Shown: one piece after another, positions 43,421 through 44,205 of the stretch
Position numbering within the stretch: position 1 is the stretch's first letter
Layout: the number at the start of each line of letters is the position of its first letter
Assembly (NCBI GenBank): GCA_937873135.1
Contig: CALMVQ010000209.1
Location: 1 to 44,205 of the forward strand
Length of the DNA stretch: 44,205 bases
Reading direction: 5' to 3'
From: an uncultured Scytonema sp.
GTDB taxonomy: Bacteria > Cyanobacteriota > Cyanobacteriia > Cyanobacteriales > Nostocaceae
The notes under the pieces: model-generated
Database searches by the model: none
Told to the model about the DNA's origin: nothing
What the model saw: the letters and a program-made list of their open reading frames with translations, nothing else
Translations under genes and position numbers: made by a program

Positions 43421-44205
43421 ATGCCCAGGTCGCTCACAGTTCGTCAGGAATACGTTGGGAAAGTAAAACTGGCAATCAGACGGAACGGCTTTGCCAGCCA
43501 AAAAGCTTTGGCTGAGGATGCAGGACTAGCTTTAGCCACGGTAAGCAACTTCCTGACTGGTAAACCTGTTGACCATGCTACTTTTGAAGAACTCTGTCAG
43601 AAATTGGCACTAGACTGGAGAGAAATCGCCGACCTGAATTTTGAGGTTTCCTCCAAAGCTATAAGTAAAGATGCTCAGAAAATAAGTACCAGCAAACGCC
43701 AGGATTGGGGAGAGGCGATTGACGTCTCAGTTTTCTACGGGCGCACGGAAGAACTTGCTACATTAAAGCAATGGATTGTGAGCGATCGCTGCCGACTAGT
43801 CACTTTAATCGGCATGGGTGGGATTGGTAAAACTGCTTTGTCTGTAAAATTAGCACAACTGCTACAAGATCAATTTGAGTACCTGATTTGGCGCAGTCTC
43901 CGTAATGCTCCACCAATCAAAGAGCTGTTGACCGATCTGCAACGCTTTTTTTCTAAACAGCAGGAAACTGTTCTGCCAGAAAGCTTAGACAGTCAAATCT
44001 CTCGACTCATGGAATATCTACGTTCTTCACGCTGTTTGTTAGTGCTAGATAATGCTGAGTCAATTTTATGTAGTGACGAACGTGCAGGAGCATATCGACA
44101 AGGATATGAAGGATATGGGCAACTGCTAAGATGCTTGGGAGAGACTAACCATCGGGAGCATCCCAATTTGGCAGAAACACATTATTCGCGATGCTATCTC
44201 GCGAA
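43421..44205 (+). CDS. HTH / NB-ARC STAND protein, 3' end outside the window
   Basis: The frame from ATG 43421 is open to the window end (261 codons). Residues about 20-65 form an XRE-like helix-turn-helix (QKALAEDAGLALATVSNFL). After a linker the NB-ARC domain opens with DWGEAIDVSVFYGRTEELAT, nearly the same as in the WD40 STAND protein at 5568-9179. It has Walker [10 protein letters not shown] at 131-139 and the Walker B-type block CLLVLDNAES. WD40 or TPR repeats would be expected downstream. From about 44155 the sequence departs from the family: GETNHRE should be followed by a [11 protein letters not shown]-like block but reads HPNLAETHYS instead. An insertion may therefore interrupt the gene there. 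Confidence 0.82.
   Translation, partial: MPRSLTVRQEYVGKVKLAIRRNGFASQKALAEDAGLALATVSNFLTGKPVDHATFEELCQKLALDWREIADLNFEVSSKAISKDAQKISTSKRQDWGEAIDVSVFYGRTEELATLKQWIVSDRCRLVTLIGMGGIGKTALSVKLAQLLQDQFEYLIWRSLRNAPPIKELLTDLQRFFSKQQETVLPESLDSQISRLMEYLRSSRCLLVLDNAESILCSDERAGAYRQGYEGYGQLLRCLGETNHREHPNLAETHYSRCYLA

Overview
The window looks like accessory, repeat-rich chromosome of a filamentous, probably heterocyst-forming (Nostocales-type) cyanobacterium. The evidence is many HIP1 octamers (GCGATCGC, for example near 965, 8636, 13096, 18534, 27380, 31981 and 43782), heptameric short tandem repeats (GTCAAAA), several miniature inverted-repeat elements, and gene families typical of these organisms: NB-ARC/WD40 STAND proteins, TPR-CHAT proteases, caspase-like proteases, DUF1822, and cyanobacterial transposase remnants. 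No rRNA, tRNA or CRISPR array was seen.

Layout: (1) 1-1606, the 5' part of a TPR array protein on the minus strand. (2) 1.6-5.6 kb, transposase wreckage: a frameshifted DDE transposase remnant beside a frameshifted IS1634-type transposase, with 104-bp near-identical inverted repeats around the latter. (3) 5.6-9.2 kb, an intact HTH/NB-ARC/pentapeptide/14xWD40 STAND protein. (4) 9.8-12.4 kb, a small plus-strand operon ending in an AAA+ ATPase, with two conserved-looking reading-frame segments that lie in frame behind stop codons. (5) 12.9-18.7 kb, a minus-strand set of a P-loop STAND ATPase with helical repeats, a small probably exported protein and a CHAT protease. (6) 18.8-20.8 kb, relics of an SDR, an IS630 transposase and a RelE-type toxin-antitoxin pair, each broken by or next to small repeats. 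(7) 20.9-25.3 kb, a minus-strand operon of a dynamin-like GTPase, a second GTPase and a membrane-anchored WD40 protein. (8) 25.7-37.4 kb, divergent to it, a plus-strand run: sigma-like factor, DUF1822 protein, GTPase with DUF697-like tail, a relic, a second membrane GTPase, TPR-CHAT protease, caspase-like protease and an unrecognised protein. (9) 37.4-39.2 kb, a broken CHAT/substrate-binding protein gene. (10) 39.2-40.2 kb, repeats and a relic leader. (11) 40.2-43.1 kb, a two-gene operon of a KAS III-like enzyme and a thiamine-diphosphate enzyme, which looks like specialised metabolism. (12) 43.4 kb to the end, the start of a second HTH/NB-ARC STAND gene.

How the genes may work together (inference): the window concentrates NTP-dependent switches (three STAND ATPases, four GTPases, one AAA+ ATPase) and death-type proteases (three CHAT, one caspase-like). 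This is the signature of nucleotide-gated biological-conflict or regulated-cell-death systems. The divergent block at 20.9-36 kb, with its own sigma-like factor, is the best candidate for a coherent and perhaps uncharacterised system. The many broken genes and small mobile repeats show that the region is turning over quickly.
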